A stretch of 64,000 nucleotides of DNA from Megasphaera coli (GCF_900095855.1 NZ_FMIY01000002.1:735322-799321), one strand, 5' to 3'. Positions 20,179 to 29,100 are shown, numbered from the stretch's first letter. The notes: a model not told the origin generated them from the letters alone. Program-made: numbers and translations.

Positions 20179-21705
20179 TTATCGGGGCTTGGCGACGGTG
20201 AACCAGAAGGTAACACCGTCTTTTTCATTGCGCAAACCGTAGCGCTGCTCATGCAGTGCCAGCAAGGATGCCACAATCCCCAGACCCAGGCCGTGACCGC
20301 CGAACATGCGCTTCCCGTCGCGGCTGTGAGACGAGTCGACCTTATAAAAGGGCTCCCAAATGCGCCGGTGGTATTCTTCCGGTATTTGTTCGCCCTGATT
20401 GAAAACTTCCACCATGTAATCCGTTTCTTCTTCCACGACAGTGACGCGAATCTCGCCGCCTTCCTTCGCGTAATCGATGGCGTTGGAGAGAAAGTTGTTC
20501 ATAATGATGTTATAGCGGCCGGGATCGCCATACACGGGCATTTCTTCAGGAAATAGCCACGTAAGCCGCAAGTGCTTCTCTTCCGCAGGTCCTTTAAAGC
20601 GATACTGCGCCTCGTCCATGAGAGCGCCGAAATCGAAGTCGGTCAATTCCAAATGCAGTCGTCCCGCTTCGAGGCGCGACAAATTGAGCAAGTCCTTGAC
20701 GAGACCGTCCATTTTGCGCGTTTCCGAGCGGATGACATAGCAATAATATTCCTGCGTCTCCTGCGGCACGTCACGCAGATCTTCCAAAGCCTCCGCATAG
20801 CCCTGAATAATGGCCAGCGGCGTCTTAAGCTCGTGAGACACGGCAGAAATGAAGGACTTGCGCATATACTCGATTTCATTGGCCTTGTCGAGCTGTTGCT
20901 GCAAGGCCGCATTGCTCTGCTGAAGTTCATCGAGAGCCGTAGCCAGACGGGACGACAGGATATTGAGACTCTCGCCGACCATATCGATTTCGTCATGAAC
21001 CGGAGAAACGTCGTTCCATTTACGGGAGAAATTAAGGTGCGCCATGTCCGTCGCAATGCTTTTCAGCTCATCCAAAGGTTCCGTAAGCCGCCGCGAAAAG
21101 CGCAGGGCCCCCAAGATCGCGACGACGACCCAAAGGATGCCGAAAAAGAGAATGAACCGCTGTACGATTCTGACATTTTCCCGCAAGGGTGCCAACGGCT
21201 GGCTGATGATGACATAAGCATTTTCGCCCATACGCGTAATAAGGCTGAAGAAGCGAATGTGCTCGCCGTTCTCGTCCGTATAGTACATGACCTTGCCCAA
21301 GTCCGCGTCCTGCGGTTTGTATCCATTGAGGAGAGACGCGATAATGCGAATGTGCTGCGGCATATTCGCCTTGATGCGCTGCCTGTCTTTTTTATCGCCT
21401 TCGCTGCTGCCGGACTCAAAAATCTTGTCCGGTCCGGACGAGTAGACCAATACGCCCTGGTCGACAATAAAAATATCCGTCCCGACAGAATGCGTTATTT
21501 CATTGATTTCGTCAAAACCCGTCGGCCCTCTGACCCCGTATATTTCACTGATTGAACGCGCCGCCGTGACCATGTTGTGCTTCTGAATGCTGTAATAAAT
21601 AGGCTCGAAACCGAAGCCGATGGCCATGATTAGCGTAAGGACGAAAAAAAGAGTAAAGCCGACCAGATTAAAGCCGACTTTAGCACGCAAGGAAACATTT
21701 CTCAT
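20179..21705 (-). CDS. Sensor histidine kinase (HAMP, HisKA, HATPase)
   Basis: Membrane sensor of a two-component system, 508 residues. Helix 1 is at about residues 10-32. An extracytoplasmic sensing domain spans about 33-180, and helix 2 about 183-202. Next come a HAMP region (RFSRRLTEPLDELKSIATDMA), a coiled coil, the H-box FISAVSHELKTPLAIIQGY with the phospho-accepting histidine, the N-box IIMNNFLSNAIDYA and the G-box region GGHGLGLGIVASLLALH. The ATG overlaps the response regulator stop by four bases. The signal is unknown. The pair sits at the end of the folate operon and ends at a terminator. Confidence 0.95.
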   Translation of the reverse strand: MRNVSLRAKVGFNLVGFTLFFVLTLIMAIGFGFEPIYYSIQKHNMVTAARSISEIYGVRGPTGFDEINEITHSVGTDIFIVDQGVLVYSSGPDKIFESGSSEGDKKDRQRIKANMPQHIRIIASLLNGYKPQDADLGKVMYYTDENGEHIRFFSLITRMGENAYVIISQPLAPLRENVRIVQRFILFFGILWVVVAILGALRFSRRLTEPLDELKSIATDMAHLNFSRKWNDVSPVHDEIDMVGESLNILSSRLATALDELQQSNAALQQQLDKANEIEYMRKSFISAVSHELKTPLAIIQGYAEALEDLRDVPQETQEYYCYVIRSETRKMDGLVKDLLNLSRLEAGRLHLELTDFDFGALMDEAQYRFKGPAEEKHLRLTWLFPEEMPVYGDPGRYNIIMNNFLSNAIDYAKEGGEIRVTVVEEETDYMVEVFNQGEQIPEEYHRRIWEPFYKVDSSHSRDGKRMFGGHGLGLGIVASLLALHEQRYGLRNEKDGVTFWFTVAKPR

Positions 21706-22382
21706 TGTTGTTTATCATATCTGTAGCCGTAACCGCGAACGGTCCGGATGTAAGAGCCGCGGTTGCCAAGCTTGATGCGCAGGCGATTGATGTGCGTATC
21801 CACTGTACGCAAATCGCCGTAGTATTCATAGTTCCAAACTTTGTTCAAAATCTGGCGGCGGCTCAAGGCCTTGCCGGCATTGGTCATCAAGTAGTTGAGC
21901 AGCTTGTATTCCGTCGGGCTCAAATCCGTACTCTTGCCGTCAATAAGAACCTGGTGCGCTTCCCTGTCGATCGCCACGCCCTCCTTGGGAACGGCGGACG
22001 CGTCCTTTTCATCCTGTTCGCCGTGGATATGGCGGAGAAGCACTTTTAACTTCGCTACCAACAGTTTCGGGCTGAACGGTTTCGTAATATAGTCGTCCAC
22101 GCCGAGGTCATAGGCAAAGAGCTGATCAATTTCTTCGTCCTTCGCCGTAATCATGACGATGGGAACCGTCGAGGTACGGCGAATTTCCCGGCATACGGTC
22201 CAGCCGTCGTAACCGGGCATCATGACGTCCAATAAAATCAAATCCGGCCGCTGTTCGTTAAAAATTTCCAAGGCCTGCTTGCCGTCAGTGGCTTCCAATA
22301 CTTCAAACCCTTCAGGCCGCAAAAAATCGGCAATAAGTTGTCTCATTAATTCTTCATCGTCGGCAATTAAAATCTTTTCCAT
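21702..22382 (-). CDS. OmpR-family response regulator
   Basis: A 226-residue regulator. The receiver domain has DDEE at residues 9-12, the phospho-accepting aspartate in LILLDVMMPGYDG, the threonine in PIVMITAK, and DDYITKPFSPKLL with the conserved lysine. The C-terminal winged helix (DLSPTEYKLLNYLM...RTVDTHINRLRIKLG...RTVRGYGYRY) is OmpR/PhoB type. GGGGGA precedes the ATG at 22382. The gene starts 16 bases inside the folK coding region and is coupled to the kinase that follows. No binding sites for it were identified in the window. Confidence 0.96.
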   Translation of the reverse strand: MEKILIADDEELMRQLIADFLRPEGFEVLEATDGKQALEIFNEQRPDLILLDVMMPGYDGWTVCREIRRTSTVPIVMITAKDEEIDQLFAYDLGVDDYITKPFSPKLLVAKLKVLLRHIHGEQDEKDASAVPKEGVAIDREAHQVLIDGKSTDLSPTEYKLLNYLMTNAGKALSRRQILNKVWNYEYYGDLRTVDTHINRLRIKLGNRGSYIRTVRGYGYRYDKQQ

Positions 22383-22882
22383 ATAAGCTTCCCCCTTACA
22401 GGCTTTTTTATTTCTTTGATCACATTTTGTTCCGGCAAGTTCTCAAGCAAAGAGCTGATGCGCTCACCGTCAATGCGTATGTCACCGGCCACCTGCAAAA
22501 GCGGCACGAGGACAAAAGCGCGTTCTTTCAAATAGGGATGAGGCAGTTCCAAAAAAGGAGTGTGACACTCTTCGTCTTCCCCATAAAGAAGATCCAGGTC
22601 AATCGTGCGCATGCCCCATTTCTCCCGGCGTACGCGGCCCAACTCGCGTTCAACGGCCAGACAGCGCTGTAAGACAGCCTCACCGGGAAAGGCGGCACGG
22701 ACGGCGACGACGGCATTCAGAAAATCGGGCTGATTCGTCTTGCCCCACGGCGGCGTCTCGTACAAAGACGAATAGTCCTGCACGTCTATACCCGGCTCTG
22801 CCGCCAAAGCGTGCAGGGCAGACGTCATCATGCCCTCTCTGTCACCGCTGTTGGAACCGAGGCCGATGTAAAGTCTACTCAT
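22367..22882 (-). CDS. folK: 6-hydroxymethyl-7,8-dihydropterin pyrophosphokinase
   Basis: Transfers pyrophosphate from ATP to hydroxymethyl-dihydropterin, the step before dihydropteroate synthesis. The 171-residue protein shows the HPPK signatures: YIGLGSNSGDREG, YETPPWGKTNQPDFLNAV, and WGMRTIDLDLLYG with LPHPYLKERAFVLVPL. Length is usual. It overlaps folB by 8 bases upstream and the response regulator by 16 bases downstream, so all are one message. Confidence 0.96.
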   Translation of the reverse strand: MSRLYIGLGSNSGDREGMMTSALHALAAEPGIDVQDYSSLYETPPWGKTNQPDFLNAVVAVRAAFPGEAVLQRCLAVERELGRVRREKWGMRTIDLDLLYGEDEECHTPFLELPHPYLKERAFVLVPLLQVAGDIRIDGERISSLLENLPEQNVIKEIKKPVRGKLIWKRF

Positions 22883-23240
22883 GTCGAACCCGTTCCATGT
22901 GCACGGCTATATCGGAGAAATTCCGCCGCACAGGTGCCTGCGGCTTGTGAAGCGTCACAGCGACCGAAGCAAGCGGCGCAAACTCCCGCAGCAGGGCATC
23001 ACATACGGACGAGGCAACCGTTTCGATCAAATTACGGGGTATGCCTTCGACAACTGCAGCCGTGATTAAACACACTTTATCGTAGTCTACGGTATTCGTC
23101 AAGTCATCGGTTGCCGCGGCAGCCGACAAATCCAGCCGCAAGGCCAAATCGATAATAAAGGGCTGCGGCGCCTTGCGTTCTTCCGGCAAACAGCCGTGGT
23201 ACCCTTGAAAGGTCAATCCGGTAATCAAGATTTCGTCCAT
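22875..23240 (-). CDS. folB: Dihydroneopterin aldolase
   Basis: Converts dihydroneopterin to hydroxymethyl-dihydropterin and glycolaldehyde. The 121-residue protein has LTFQGYHGCLPEER with the active-site tyrosine and glutamate region, DLTNTVDYDKVC, and LIETVASSVCDALL, as well as the closing KPQAPVRRNFSDIAV. It begins 12 bases after folP and overlaps folK by eight bases. Confidence 0.95.
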   Translation of the reverse strand: MDEILITGLTFQGYHGCLPEERKAPQPFIIDLALRLDLSAAAATDDLTNTVDYDKVCLITAAVVEGIPRNLIETVASSVCDALLREFAPLASVAVTLHKPQAPVRRNFSDIAVHMERVRHE

Positions 23241-23252
23241 AATTCCCCTTCT

Positions 23253-24107
23253 CTATTGTATACCATGTTCACAAGTGCCGAGCAGCTCGTCGGCCACACG
23301 GCACATACGGGCAATAGGTTTTACGTCGTGAACACGCATAATGGCACAGCCCGCAAGAACACCGGCCACACAAGTCGCACCGGTTCCTTCCATGCGCTCC
23401 GTTACGGGCAAATCGAGAATCCGGCCAAGGAAGCCCTTGCGTGACGTCCCCAAGAGGACGGGATAGGGCAATGCCGTTATTTCATCTAAGTGACGAAGTA
23501 TATGAAGATTCTGTTCAAAAACTTTACCGAAGCCGATACCCGGATCAAGAATGATATTTTCACGGCGTACGCCGGCATCCTCGGCAATTTGCAGGGATTT
23601 TGCAAAAAAGTTCTTCATATCCGTTATTATGTCCCCATAGTTTGTATTGTCCCGATTATGCATTATTACGACGGGGACATCATATTTCGCCGCAACTGCC
23701 GCCATGCGTCCGGGCTCTTCACTATACTGCAGCCCCCAAATATCGTTCATCATATGGGCACCTTCGCCCATAGCCCATTCGGCCGTCTCCGCCTTAAACG
23801 TGTCCACGGATACGGGAAGCGGACAATTTCTAATGATTTCCGGCAGGAACTCGGCCAACACGCTCAGTTCTTCTGCCGCATTGACGGGGACAAAGCCGGG
23901 GCGGGACGATTCGGCACCGATATCGATAATGTCCGCGCCGTCCCGCACCATTTCTTCCATATGGTATAAAGCTTTATCAAGTGTATTCCACTTGCCGCCG
24001 TCGGAAAAAGAATCGGCCGTTACGTTAAGGATACCCATGATTAAGGTCCGCTCGCCGACAGTCAGGTTTTTCCCGTCACGCCATGCGTAGGTTATACTCG
24101 ACTTCAC
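23253..24107 (-). CDS. folP: Dihydropteroate synthase
   Basis: Joins pterin pyrophosphate and p-aminobenzoate; the target of sulfonamides. The 284-residue protein has MGILNVTADSFSDGG, DIIDIGAESSRPG, MNDIWG, VIMHNRD, ILDPGIGFGK and LLGTSRKGFLG. The start is the GTG at 24107, nine bases after GGAGGAGG; the frame upstream to 24140 runs into folE. It begins four bases after the folE stop. Confidence 0.96.
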   Translation of the reverse strand: MKSSITYAWRDGKNLTVGERTLIMGILNVTADSFSDGGKWNTLDKALYHMEEMVRDGADIIDIGAESSRPGFVPVNAAEELSVLAEFLPEIIRNCPLPVSVDTFKAETAEWAMGEGAHMMNDIWGLQYSEEPGRMAAVAAKYDVPVVIMHNRDNTNYGDIITDMKNFFAKSLQIAEDAGVRRENIILDPGIGFGKVFEQNLHILRHLDEITALPYPVLLGTSRKGFLGRILDLPVTERMEGTGATCVAGVLAGCAIMRVHDVKPIARMCRVADELLGTCEHGIQ

Positions 24108-24111
24108 CGTA

Positions 24112-24687
24112 TTATTCCTCCTCCAATAAGCGCAGAGCACTTTCGTATAGAGTTTCTCCTTCTTTCAGAGCACCGCAGGCGGAAACCGTCACGATGTCCG
24201 CCAGGCCGGTCTTTTCACTGCACATGGCGAGGCAGAGGTGGCGCGCCTTGACGAGCACCAACACACCGGCAGGCGTCAAGCTTTCGGCAACGGCAGCGCA
24301 AATTTGTCCGGTCAGTCGTTCCTGAAGCTGCGGCCGCTGCGCAAAGACGCGTACAACTTCGGCAAAACGTCCGAAACCGGCAATTTTCCCGTCACACGGC
24401 AAATAAACAATACTCACGGTGCCGAAAAAAGGCAGCAGGTGATGTTCACAAATAGAATAAAACGGCAGCCGCCGCACGGCAATAAGGCCTGACGACTGCG
24501 TATGTATGGGCTCGCCCAAAACGGCAACGCCGTCTTTCCGCAGACCTGCAAAAAAACTGCCGAACGCGGCGGCAACCCGTTCGGGAGTCTCTTCCATGCC
24601 TTGCGCCTTAAGGTCCAAGCCGAGAGCTTCCAAAAACTGACGGATACCGGCTGCAGCCAAATCCGTTCGTATTTCCTTTTGCATCAT
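24112..24687 (-). CDS. folE: GTP cyclohydrolase I
   Basis: Opens GTP to dihydroneopterin triphosphate, the first step of folate synthesis. The 191-residue enzyme shows GMEETPERVAAAF, FYSICEHHLLPFFG (zinc ligands), KIAGFGRFAEVVRVFAQRPQLQERLT and the final ARHLCLAM, which supplies the last metal cysteine. The ATG at 24687 follows GGGGTGA; the longer frame from 24780 overlaps the preceding gene. It heads folE-folP-folB-folK. A separate phosphatase for the triphosphate is not seen nearby. Confidence 0.96.
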   Translation of the reverse strand: MMQKEIRTDLAAAGIRQFLEALGLDLKAQGMEETPERVAAAFGSFFAGLRKDGVAVLGEPIHTQSSGLIAVRRLPFYSICEHHLLPFFGTVSIVYLPCDGKIAGFGRFAEVVRVFAQRPQLQERLTGQICAAVAESLTPAGVLVLVKARHLCLAMCSEKTGLADIVTVSACGALKEGETLYESALRLLEEE

Positions 24688-24704
24688 GCCAATCACCCCG
24701 GCTC

Positions 24705-25112
24705 TTAATGAATATAGTAGGTACAATAAAAAATAATACCGCCTACGATTATACAAACGGGAGATAAATACTGTTTCCACAAGGGCAGACTGTGGTATAA
24801 GTAGATTTCCTTCGGACTCAGTTCATTATAGCGAATAGATACTTTATCGCCTTTTTTAAACTCCCACTCGGTGCTGCCGAAGCGGTATTCACTCTCATAG
24901 GTCTTCCCTTTGGCCTCAAAACGGACGACGGGATAATACATCGTGCCGCTGCGTGTCTTTTCCGCACGAAAACCCAAGAGGATGCCGTCGGCATGAATCT
25001 TGCAGCGGCGCACGACACTACGCAGCTTCCAGCCGTGAAAAGCACCGAGTAAAATAAAAATTGTGCCCATCACCAAAGGGATGTCATATAATATATCCAT
25101 TATCGATTTCAT
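24705..25112 (-). CDS. DUF3592-like membrane protein
   Basis: A small protein of about 135 residues with hydrophobic helices near each end (IPLVMGTIFILLGAFHG; LSPVCIIVGGIIFYCTYYI). Between them is a beta-rich domain (YYPVVRFEAKGKTYESEYRFGS and KGDKVSIRYNELSPKEIYL) that matches the DUF3592 pattern. Function is unknown. The start is uncertain: ATGs at 25112 and 25100 both have weak Shine-Dalgarno sites, and 25112 is given. It ends 17 bases before folE and may be the first gene of that operon. Confidence 0.75.
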   Translation of the reverse strand: MKSIMDILYDIPLVMGTIFILLGAFHGWKLRSVVRRCKIHADGILLGFRAEKTRSGTMYYPVVRFEAKGKTYESEYRFGSTEWEFKKGDKVSIRYNELSPKEIYLYHSLPLWKQYLSPVCIIVGGIIFYCTYYIH

Positions 25113-25143
25113 CCGTTTCTTTATAAAAACACACACTTTTTGT

Positions 25144-25149
25144 TATAAT
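25144..25149 (+). promoter_or_regulatory. Extended -10 promoter of the acyltransferase gene
   Basis: Plus-strand TG-T-TATAAT, 79 bases before the start codon at 25228. The intervening leader is AT-rich. Confidence 0.5.
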
Positions 25150-25227
25150 CAATTATATCATTATGCGGCTGCACCGGTTTATATATCCGTATATAACTAT
25201 ATGTATTGTATTCTATTGAGGTATGCC

Positions 25228-26334
25228 ATGTCAAAACGATTCATTCCCGCCATAACGTATATGCGCGGTCTTTGCATGCTGGGAGTCATTGCCATCCACG
25301 TCGGCTCGGCAGCTTTGACGAACCCGACGCCGAATTTGGCGCTCATCGGTATATTGGAAATACTTTCCCGTTTTTCCGTACCGGCCTTCTTTTTTCTTTC
25401 CGCCTTCGGTATGTTTTACAGTCAGCCCTTGTCGGCACCGTTTATCTATAAAGATTATTTAAAGCGACGTCTGCGCACGGTTCTTCTGCCTTACCTGACA
25501 TGGTCGCTCTTTTATCTGCTCTACTCGGCCCTTCTCGGTCATACTTGGACGGGCTTTCAGCCGGCCAATCTGGTGAAAACACTTTGGTACGGCCTGGCCA
25601 TGTACCATATCTACTTTCTCGTCATCCTTCTGTGGTTTTATCTCCTCATGCCCTTATGGCGCCGCCTCTTACGCCTCATGATGAAGTGTCCTGTGCACAG
25701 TTTTGCGATTCTCTTCACAGGCAATTTGATTTTTAACTTCTATTCCAGCTATATATGGACCTTCACGGGAACAAGTCAAGTCCTGCAGGACGCCTTTAAC
25801 TACCGTTTGAATTGGGTCGTCTTTCATTATTTGTTCATCTTCATGTTCGGTGCCTTTGCGGCCGAGAAATTCACGCCCTTCATGGAGAGAATCAAACGGC
25901 TCGGTACACTCGTCAATGTCCTGCAAATACTTTCTGCGGCCGGAATGTTGTTCGCCTACTGGGGAGTCATGCATTATCTTCATTACGACGCCCTTTCCGC
26001 CGTCTACACAGTCCACCAGCTCAGCCCCGTCGGCATGATCTATACGGCAACGACCATGATTTTCCTTCTCTATCACTGGCAGTGCCGCCCCGTGGGAACT
26101 CTTACGGACAAAATTTTCTCTCACCTGGGCAACTTCTCCTATCCCATCTACCTGGTCCACCCCGTATTCCTCAGTATTTGCACCGGCACGGCAGCCCGCT
26201 TCGGCATTCCCTTGCGGGCGAGTTTAATTATAGTCATCTATATTTTCGTTACCCTTTCTTCGTTCTGCTTTGCGGCACTTCTGCAAAAGCTTCACCTGCC
26301 AAAATCCCTCTCCTGTTGCCTGCGCGGAAAATAA
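25228..26334 (+). CDS. Acyltransferase 3 family membrane protein
   Basis: A polytopic protein of 368 residues with about ten helices, of the acyltransferase 3 (O-acetyltransferase/OafA-like) family. The typical first helix is TYMRGLCMLGVIAIHVGSAA, where R and H are the conserved pair. SVPAFFFLSAFGMF follows, as does a late NFSYPIYLVHPVFLSI. Members O-acylate surface polysaccharide, peptidoglycan or other acceptors; the acceptor here is unknown. The ATG at 25228 follows TTGAGG; the longer frame from 25063 overlaps the divergent gene's start. Single gene with its own promoter. Confidence 0.9.
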   Translation: MSKRFIPAITYMRGLCMLGVIAIHVGSAALTNPTPNLALIGILEILSRFSVPAFFFLSAFGMFYSQPLSAPFIYKDYLKRRLRTVLLPYLTWSLFYLLYSALLGHTWTGFQPANLVKTLWYGLAMYHIYFLVILLWFYLLMPLWRRLLRLMMKCPVHSFAILFTGNLIFNFYSSYIWTFTGTSQVLQDAFNYRLNWVVFHYLFIFMFGAFAAEKFTPFMERIKRLGTLVNVLQILSAAGMLFAYWGVMHYLHYDALSAVYTVHQLSPVGMIYTATTMIFLLYHWQCRPVGTLTDKIFSHLGNFSYPIYLVHPVFLSICTGTAARFGIPLRASLIIVIYIFVTLSSFCFAALLQKLHLPKSLSCCLRGK

Positions 26335-26758
26335 AACAACTTATAAACAAGGTTCAAACGCTCCCCGTTTTGTCGTTTACGGTCAAAAGAAGGAGTGTAA
26401 TTTTATGTGTTAAAGGCATTTTTAGTATAATATTTTCTTATTGATTACATTTCTTCATTGCTCAAGTAATTTTTAGGAATATAGCTGTTTATACTTTTAT
26501 TTGTTCTAAAAATATTCGTTTTTAGATAAAAATAATATAAATATTTATTTTTTACATGTGTTTTCAATTAAACCGTTAAACCTTATACCTGTTTTCAAGA
26601 GTCCGGAAAAATGCTATGCTATAGTGAGTTAAGAGAAACGGCGGGGAAACGCAAGTATTGAAATGAAGGGAGAGAATTACGAGCATCCCTGCAACGAAAG
26701 ACAAGCGCCGCAAGATGTACAAAAAGTGAGTGCAAACGTATTAAGGAGGTTTCTGTTT
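26335..26758 (+). other. AT-rich intergenic region with the gdhA promoter
   Basis: A 424-base gap with no gene. The middle (about 26400-26580) is very AT-rich, with A/T tracts that could act as an upstream activating element. Near the end TTTTCA (26592-26597), a 17-base spacer and TATGCT (26615-26620) form one promoter candidate, and TG-C-TATAGT (26620-26625) another. A frame running from 26663 into gdhA lacks a ribosome-binding site. No terminator for the acyltransferase gene was recognised. Confidence 0.6.
26743..26749 (+). promoter_or_regulatory. Strong ribosome-binding site that fixes the gdhA start
   Basis: AAGGAGG lies nine bases before the ATG at 26759 and decides against the in-frame upstream ATG at 26663. 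Confidence 0.8.
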
Positions 26759-28108
26759 ATGAACAAGTATCTTGCATCCGTAATCGAAAACGTCAAAGCA
26801 AAACACGCAAATGAACCGGAATTCGTGCAAACTGTCGAAGAAGTATTGTCTTCTTTGGAACCGGTCATTGAAAAACACCCGGAATACGAAAAATATGACT
26901 TATTAAATCGTATTGTCGAACCGGAAAGAATGTTTACGTTCCGCGTTGTCTGGCAGGACGACCAAGGCGCATATCATACGAATATCGGCTATCGCTGTCA
27001 GTTCAACGGCGCTATCGGACCGTACAAAGGCGGTTTGCGTTTCCAGAAAAACGTATACCCCGGTATCATTAAGTTCCTCGGCTTCGAACAAATTTTCAAA
27101 AACGCTTTGACCGGTCTGCCCATCGGCGGCGGCAAAGGCGGCTCCGACTTCGACCCTGCAGGGAAATCGGACGCAGAAATCATGCGTTTCTGCCAGAGCT
27201 TCATGCAGGCTCTCTATCGCTACATCAGCCCGGACATCGACGTCCCTGCCGGCGATATGGGCGTAGGCGGACGTGAAATAGGCTTCCTCTACGGCGAATA
27301 TCGTCGTCTCAAAGGCACCTTTGAAAACGGCGTTCTCACGGGCAAGGGCTTCAGCTACGGCGGCTCCCGCATTCGTCCGGAAGCAACGGGCTACGGTGCC
27401 GTTTACTACTTGGAAAACGTGTTGAAGCACGACAATGTCGATATTAAGGGCAAGACCATTGCCGCTTCGGGCTTCGGTAATGTTTGCTGGGGTATTTGTA
27501 AAAAGGCTGCCGAATTGGGCGCTAAAGTCGTTACCCTCTCCGGTCCGGACGGATACATTTACGATCCCGACGGTGTCACAACACCCGAAAAGATCGACTA
27601 CCTCCTGGAAATGCGCACAAGCGGCCGCAATCTCGTACAGGACTATGCCGACAAGTTCGGCGTCGAATTCCACGCAGGCCAGAAGCCTTGGGGCGTGAAG
27701 GCGGACATCGTCATGCCGTCGGCTATGCAGAATGACGTTCACATGGAAGAAGCAAAACAAATCGTTGCCAACGGTGTTCGTTACTACATTGAAGTTGCCA
27801 ACATGCCGACAACAAACGAAGCCTTGAAATTCTTAATGGAACAAAAAGACATGGTTGTCGCTCCGTCAAAGGCTGTAAATGCCGGCGGCGTATCCGTATC
27901 GGCTCTGGAAATGAGCCAGAACAGCGAACGCCTGGTTTGGACAGCAGAAGAAGTCGATGCTCGCCTAAAAGAAATTATGGACACTATCTATAAGAACTCC
28001 GTTGACGCGGCTGAACGCAACGGCTTGGGCTACAATCTCGTAGCAGGTGCCAATATTGCCGGCTTCGAACGCGTTGCTACGGCTATGATTGAACAAGGCG
28101 TATTCTAA
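26759..28108 (+). CDS. gdhA: NADP-type glutamate dehydrogenase
   Basis: Interconverts 2-oxoglutarate plus ammonia and glutamate. The 449-residue, hexamer-type enzyme has PYKGGLRFQKNVYPGIIKFLGFEQ and the catalytic lysine region LPIGGGKGGSDFDP. It also has DVPAGDMGVGGREIGFLYG, the nucleotide-binding AASGFGNVCWG and the closing YNLVAGANIAGF. The class I length (about 450) points to the NADP form. It is well expressed by appearance: a strong AAGGAGG site, optimal codons and a long regulatory upstream region. A strong bidirectional terminator follows. Confidence 0.97.
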   Translation: MNKYLASVIENVKAKHANEPEFVQTVEEVLSSLEPVIEKHPEYEKYDLLNRIVEPERMFTFRVVWQDDQGAYHTNIGYRCQFNGAIGPYKGGLRFQKNVYPGIIKFLGFEQIFKNALTGLPIGGGKGGSDFDPAGKSDAEIMRFCQSFMQALYRYISPDIDVPAGDMGVGGREIGFLYGEYRRLKGTFENGVLTGKGFSYGGSRIRPEATGYGAVYYLENVLKHDNVDIKGKTIAASGFGNVCWGICKKAAELGAKVVTLSGPDGYIYDPDGVTTPEKIDYLLEMRTSGRNLVQDYADKFGVEFHAGQKPWGVKADIVMPSAMQNDVHMEEAKQIVANGVRYYIEVANMPTTNEALKFLMEQKDMVVAPSKAVNAGGVSVSALEMSQNSERLVWTAEEVDARLKEIMDTIYKNSVDAAERNGLGYNLVAGANIAGFERVATAMIEQGVF

Positions 28109-28187
28109 AAGCTCCCCCCTGACGGGTCGCAAACACCCCGTCCGTCAAACGGACCTTTTACTGTGATGATTATAGTTTCGGCCCGCA

Positions 28188-28232
28188 TAAAAAAAGACGA
28201 GTCAATACAATCGTATTGGCTCGCCTTTTTTA
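28188..28232. terminator. Bidirectional terminator between gdhA and the secreted BamE-like gene
   Basis: GACGAGTCAATAC and GTATTGGCTCGCC pair around AATC, with seven A residues before and six T residues after, between convergent genes. Confidence 0.88.
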
Positions 28233-28236
28233 TTAT

Positions 28237-29034
28237 TTAACGGCCGAGCAAGGCTCTAAAGGAACCGTCCCGCGTATCTGACTCTTCTCTCGGATGAACG
28301 TTGTAAATGGAGAGCGTCAAAGCGTCCGGATAGTTCGTAAAGTCCAAAAATTCACCGTCTGCAATATAGTAGACGCCGCCCTTTACCGGAACCGCTCCCA
28401 TCGGATAGAGGCGGGCAAATTCTTCCGGTGCCGTTTTGCAGTCAAAGCCCGTCCGGTCAAGACGACGGTCGCTCGTTGACTTGAAGGTGACGGAAACGAC
28501 CCGCCCCACTTCAAAATCCATTTGGAAGCCGACTTTGTCGTAATACCACGTTTCTTTCTGCGGCGTATAGCGGGAACGGTCGGGCTTGCCGTAAATTGCT
28601 TCTACTGCAGCCATGGTCATGCCCAGATGCACGTCGCCTATCGATTCGTAGTACGCGTCATAGCTGTACGGCGAAAGGTTCCAAATATCATCAATAATGA
28701 GCTGTTCATGCATGCCCATGCCGCTGTGTTTTACTTGAATGTCGCGGATACGAGCGGATTCACGGATTTTAAAATTACCGATCGTTTCCGTCGGCGTATA
28801 GGTTACTGTGCCGCTAAGTACGGGGCACCCGTTAATGTATCCGCCCTCAAGAGACATGATATATCGGCCGTCGCTGTCGTACCAGTTTTTATTCCACTGA
28901 CTCATCATTGCTTCGGCGGCTGCCCCGTCGACGGGCTGAGGCACTGTATCCGCACCTTGCCCGAATGTTGCCGATCCGACCGTAAGAGCTACGGTAAGAA
29001 TGCCGAAAACAAAGCTCTTCCATACTTTTTTCAT
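28237..29034 (-). CDS. Secreted BamE/SmpA-like protein
   Basis: A 265-residue exported protein: signal peptide MKKVWKSFVFGILTVALT..., cleavage likely near GQGA at about residue 28. The mid-region GDVHLGMTMAAVEAIYGKPD matches the repeating G-x-x-x-GMT...V...G-x-P pattern of BamE/SmpA-type folds. YYIADGEFLDFTNYPDALTLSIYNV closes the protein. There is no lipobox, so it is probably free in the periplasm. Function is not known; a protein-protein interaction role in the envelope is inferred. The start at 29034 is supported by GGAGGA; the frame extending to 29337 crosses the divergent promoter region and is rejected. Confidence 0.78.
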   Translation of the reverse strand: MKKVWKSFVFGILTVALTVGSATFGQGADTVPQPVDGAAAEAMMSQWNKNWYDSDGRYIMSLEGGYINGCPVLSGTVTYTPTETIGNFKIRESARIRDIQVKHSGMGMHEQLIIDDIWNLSPYSYDAYYESIGDVHLGMTMAAVEAIYGKPDRSRYTPQKETWYYDKVGFQMDFEVGRVVSVTFKSTSDRRLDRTGFDCKTAPEEFARLYPMGAVPVKGGVYYIADGEFLDFTNYPDALTLSIYNVHPREESDTRDGSFRALLGR

Positions 29035-29072
29035 ATAATAGTCCTCCTTCCGCAAAAACTTAATTTCGTCTA

Positions 29073-29100
29073 TGATTACATACTTTTTCCGTTTCGTCAA
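29073..29100 (-). promoter_or_regulatory. Promoter candidate of the secreted BamE-like gene
   Basis: Minus-strand TTGACG (29100-29095), a 16-base spacer and TAATCA (29078-29073), about 40 bases before the start codon. Confidence 0.45.

Noticed and set aside
20572-21555. Plus-strand frame of 327 residues
   Set aside because: Antisense of the histidine kinase, which has all expected boxes on the minus strand.
26663-26758. N-terminal extension of gdhA by 32 residues
   Set aside because: The ATG at 26663 lacks a Shine-Dalgarno site, while AAGGAGG stands before the ATG at 26759 and the family begins there.
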